Shown here: in pieces, positions 15,001-15,779 of the stretch
How positions within the stretch are numbered: position 1 is the first letter of the stretch
Layout of the letters: each line of letters starts with the position of its first letter
Source: Paradesertivirga sp036399495
GTDB taxonomy: Bacteria > Bacteroidota > Bacteroidia > Sphingobacteriales > Sphingobacteriaceae
Assembly (NCBI GenBank): GCA_036399495.1
Contig: DASWMZ010000106.1
Coordinates: forward strand, 1-15,779
Reading direction: 5' to 3'
DNA length: 15,779 nt
Notes under the pieces: generated by a model
What the model was told of the DNA's origin: nothing
The model's database searches: none
Seen by the model: the letters and a program-made list of their open reading frames with translations, nothing else
Made by a program: the position numbers and the translations under genes

Positions 15001-15779
15001 TATTAGCGTTTAAAGTTTGGATCGGACTTGCTTCGCATTGCTGGATAATTCCGTTCCCGGCAAGAGCCGGAGCAGCCGGAGCGGGATTAATCGTTAATGT
15101 CACTGAGGTTCTGGCTAAACTGGTGCATCCGGTAGTATTATTTACCGCTTCCGCATAAAAAATAGCAGCGGTAGGAGTTGTATTGGTGATAGATGGCGGA
15201 ACCACGCTTCCTCCTGTAGAAGTATTGTACCATACGATGCTATAGCCGGAGGGAACCACAGCAGTAGCGGTTAGAGTTTGCGAAGATCCATTCTCACACA
15301 CAGTGACGTTCCCGGCAAGAGTCGGAGCAGCCGGAGCAGCATTAATCGTTAATGTAACCGGTGTTCTTGTAAGGCTGGAGCATGTTCCGTTTGTATACTG
15401 GGCATAATAAGTTACTGTTCCGATAGCTGCTAAAGTAGGAGAAGCAATTGGCGAGCCACCAGTAAGCGTGGAGAACCATGTTACGCCTGATGAAGAAACC
15501 AGGGCATTATTAGCGTTTAAAGTTTGAATCGGATTTATTTCGCATTGGGTGATACTACCCGAACCCGAAAGAGCGGGCGCGGGCGGGGCGGCGTCGATGG
15601 TTAAGGTAACGGGAGTTCTTGTCAAACTGGAACAAGTCCCATTAAAATATTCGGCATAATAGGTAATAGAACCCGTTTGATTCCATGTAGGAGAAATCGG
15701 CGTGCCACCGGTAAGAGTCAAGTACCATGTTACACCTGATGTAGAGACCAGCGCATTATTAGCGTTTAAAGTTTGGATC
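12050..15779 (-). CDS. Giant repeat adhesin-like protein with T9SS type B sorting domain (5' end outside window)
   Basis: The frame is open from the right edge to TGA at 12050-12052, giving over 1,240 residues with no start codon in view. From N to C terminus: at least eight Ig-like repeats of about 83 residues (13820-15779); two PKD-like Cys-containing domains and a third domain with GTGRWFQTSGPN and GNYEFKWTITN (about 13010-13819); a cadherin-like/VCBS-type domain starting APPVAVNDNF (12740-13009); a Calx-beta-like domain (about 12362-12739); and a gliding-motility-type C-terminal domain (12053-12361) with FSPNEDG, VVIFNRWGNEVF, DGVYFYLI and a basic KRKR end. That last domain is the type B signal for T9SS export and surface attachment. 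Each Ig-like unit keeps two Cys (CE.NP and NGTCSSL), suggesting one disulfide per unit. Role inferred: surface adhesion or gliding, working with the PorP/SprF protein whose gene it overlaps. Confidence 0.9.
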   Translation of the reverse strand, partial: IQTLNANNALVSTSGVTWYLTLTGGTPISPTWNQTGSITYYAEYFNGTCSSLTRTPVTLTIDAAPPAPALSGSGSITQCEINPIQTLNANNALVSSSGVTWFSTLTGGSPIASPTLAAIGTVTYYAQYTNGTCSSLTRTPVTLTINAAPAAPTLAGNVTVCENGSSQTLTATAVVPSGYSIVWYNTSTGGSVVPPSITNTTPTAAIFYAEAVNNTTGCTSLARTSVTLTINPAPAAPALAGNGIIQQCEASPIQTLNANNALVSTSGVTWYLTLTGGTPISPTWNQTGSITYYAEYFNGTCSSLTRTPVTLTIDAAPPAPALSGSGTITQCEANPIQTLNANNALVSTSGITWYSSSSGGSVIATPTLAATGTVTYYAQYTNGTCSSLTRTPVTLTINPAPAAPALAGNGIIQQCEASLIQTLNANNALVSTLGVTWYLTLTGGTPITPTWNQTGSITYYAEYFNGTCSSLTRTPVTLTIDAAPPAPALSDSGTVTQCEANPIQTLNANNALVSTSGITWYSSSSGGSVIATPTLTGVGTVVYYAEYFNGTCSSLTRTAVVLNITPAPPAPVVSSNNIAQCQSTPIQTLDARATLISSAGIKWYTTASGGASMTTPPIWNTAGSVTYYAEAQNTAGCVSLTRTPVTLTIKPLPKITQVTIPPVCTGTLVNRIDFISTVPGTTYSWTATSTSPIGLLTSNGTDYIPSFTSTNTANQNVTATIKVTPTANGCTGPVMIFTITILRPITTTLPSTQEICSGQSSTAISLSSNQTTATFSWNVINVTGGISGYIQNGVGNSIPSQTFSVAGNNSGTITYEIFATTGGCTGPASIATITVIPLPTQAETYGNPSKRYSVSSSPLLEGNTALVGTGRWFQTSGPNTVTINNPLIPQTTISGHMPGNYEFKWTITNHICVSERTLMMAVNAPPVAVNDNFGTRVNYPLNANVGSNDSDPDGTVLTFTQLTNPAKGILTFNSNGTFNYIPETGFVGAVTFNYSVCDVDGECRTAVATINFYNPTIVNLTPAKSKIFEGGSIAITAELLAPIHEDVTITLRYSGDAVLNSDFKLYRDITLTIKAGETKTTQRHIIGGVKDDIKENEELAIIDVDGISSFYVDAGTGSEVTIQDVFPTDEPPSGANENADIRPDPMFSPNEDGLGNEVFFIYNISAYPDNEVVIFNRWGNEVFREKNYNNEDHAFRGRANRGLLTNTKEDLVDGVYFYLIHTKNAAGEKKLNKGYTVLKRKR
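13820..15779 (-). repeat. Tandem array of eight or more ~83-codon Ig-like repeats
   Basis: Taking the conserved IQTLNANNAL as unit start (minus strand), units begin at 15778, 15529, 15283, 15022, 14773, 14521, 14272 and 14023. Spacings are 249, 246, 261, 249, 252, 249 and 249 bases, all multiples of three. Two main types alternate: type A (WYLTLTGGTPISPTWNQTG) and type B (WYSSSSGGSVIATPTL). Units 3 and 8 are more diverged; units 2 and 7 look like A/B mosaics. The array continues past the right edge, so the total number is unknown. Confidence 0.93.
14811..15023 (-). repeat. 213-bp near-identical copy of 15567-15779
   Basis: Aligned at an offset of 756 bases, this block and 15567-15779 differ at one base only (TCCCG versus TCCCA near 14885/15641). 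A second pair at offset 501 (14180-14295 and 14681-14796) is identical over 116 bases. Other units of the same array differ much more, so these pairs look recently copied or homogenised. Confidence 0.9.

Noticed and set aside
14445..15158. Two similar plus-strand open frames (14445-14651 and 14946-15158) that look like a duplicated small gene.
   Set aside because: They are antisense shadows of the adhesin repeats: they lie 501 bases apart, exactly the A+B unit length, and have no known motif or upstream signal.
15719..15721. A start codon for the adhesin at TTG 15721.
   Set aside because: This is a Leu codon inside a repeat unit; the frame continues unbroken to the window edge.
13820..15779. 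Regularly spaced repeats reminiscent of a CRISPR or satellite array.
   Set aside because: The period is about 249 bases, the frame is kept throughout and the translation is a coherent Ig-like repeat protein.
1..15779. A defence island, prophage or integrative element.
   Set aside because: No integrase, transposase, tRNA-associated repeat, toxin-antitoxin pair or restriction gene is visible; the GxxExxY gene alone is not enough.

Overview
The window looks like a chromosomal segment of a member of the Bacteroidota. The signs are a type IX secretion (T9SS) adhesin with a PorP/SprF partner, the bacillithiol enzyme BshC, a small DUF4295 protein next to rpmB-rpmG, a TAnnTTTG-type promoter element and the general lack of Shine-Dalgarno sequences. 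I cannot fix the genus. Most of the window is conserved housekeeping DNA. I see no phage, transposon, CRISPR array, tRNA or rRNA.

Layout. Bases 1-226 (+) are the end of a signal peptidase I gene. It converges on a long minus-strand block, read from right to left: rpmB, rpmG and a DUF4295 ribosomal-type protein (6607 down to 5932), a clear intrinsic terminator (5875-5907), then ftsY, a GxxExxY family protein, rimO, bshC and an Ldh_2 family dehydrogenase (5816 down to 310). The last two genes are one base apart. A divergent intergenic region (6608-6870) holds a candidate promoter for each side, a 12-bp palindrome and a 7-bp stem inverted repeat. The plus-strand acetate module follows: a DUF485 membrane protein, an ActP-like sodium/solute symporter (ATGA overlap with the previous gene) and acetyl-CoA synthetase acs (6871-11032). 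The right third (minus) is the 3' part of a giant gliding-motility/adhesin type protein with at least eight ~83-residue Ig-like repeats and a T9SS type B sorting domain. Its stop overlaps the start of a PorP/SprF family outer-membrane gene.

How the genes work together. DUF485-ActP-Acs should import acetate and activate it to acetyl-CoA. The rpmB cluster, ftsY and rimO serve ribosome assembly, membrane targeting and modification of S12. BshC completes bacillithiol synthesis. The adhesin and PorP/SprF form a typical T9SS cargo/partner pair, with the repeats projecting from the cell surface.

The points most worth a second look are: a roughly 175-residue, probably periplasmic loop in the ActP-like symporter; mosaic, nearly identical DNA repeats inside the adhesin gene, with recurrent GC-rich linkers in an AT-rich gene; the bshC-dehydrogenase coupling; and the small ribosomal-type protein that automatic gene callers may miss. 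I found no convincing entirely new system.
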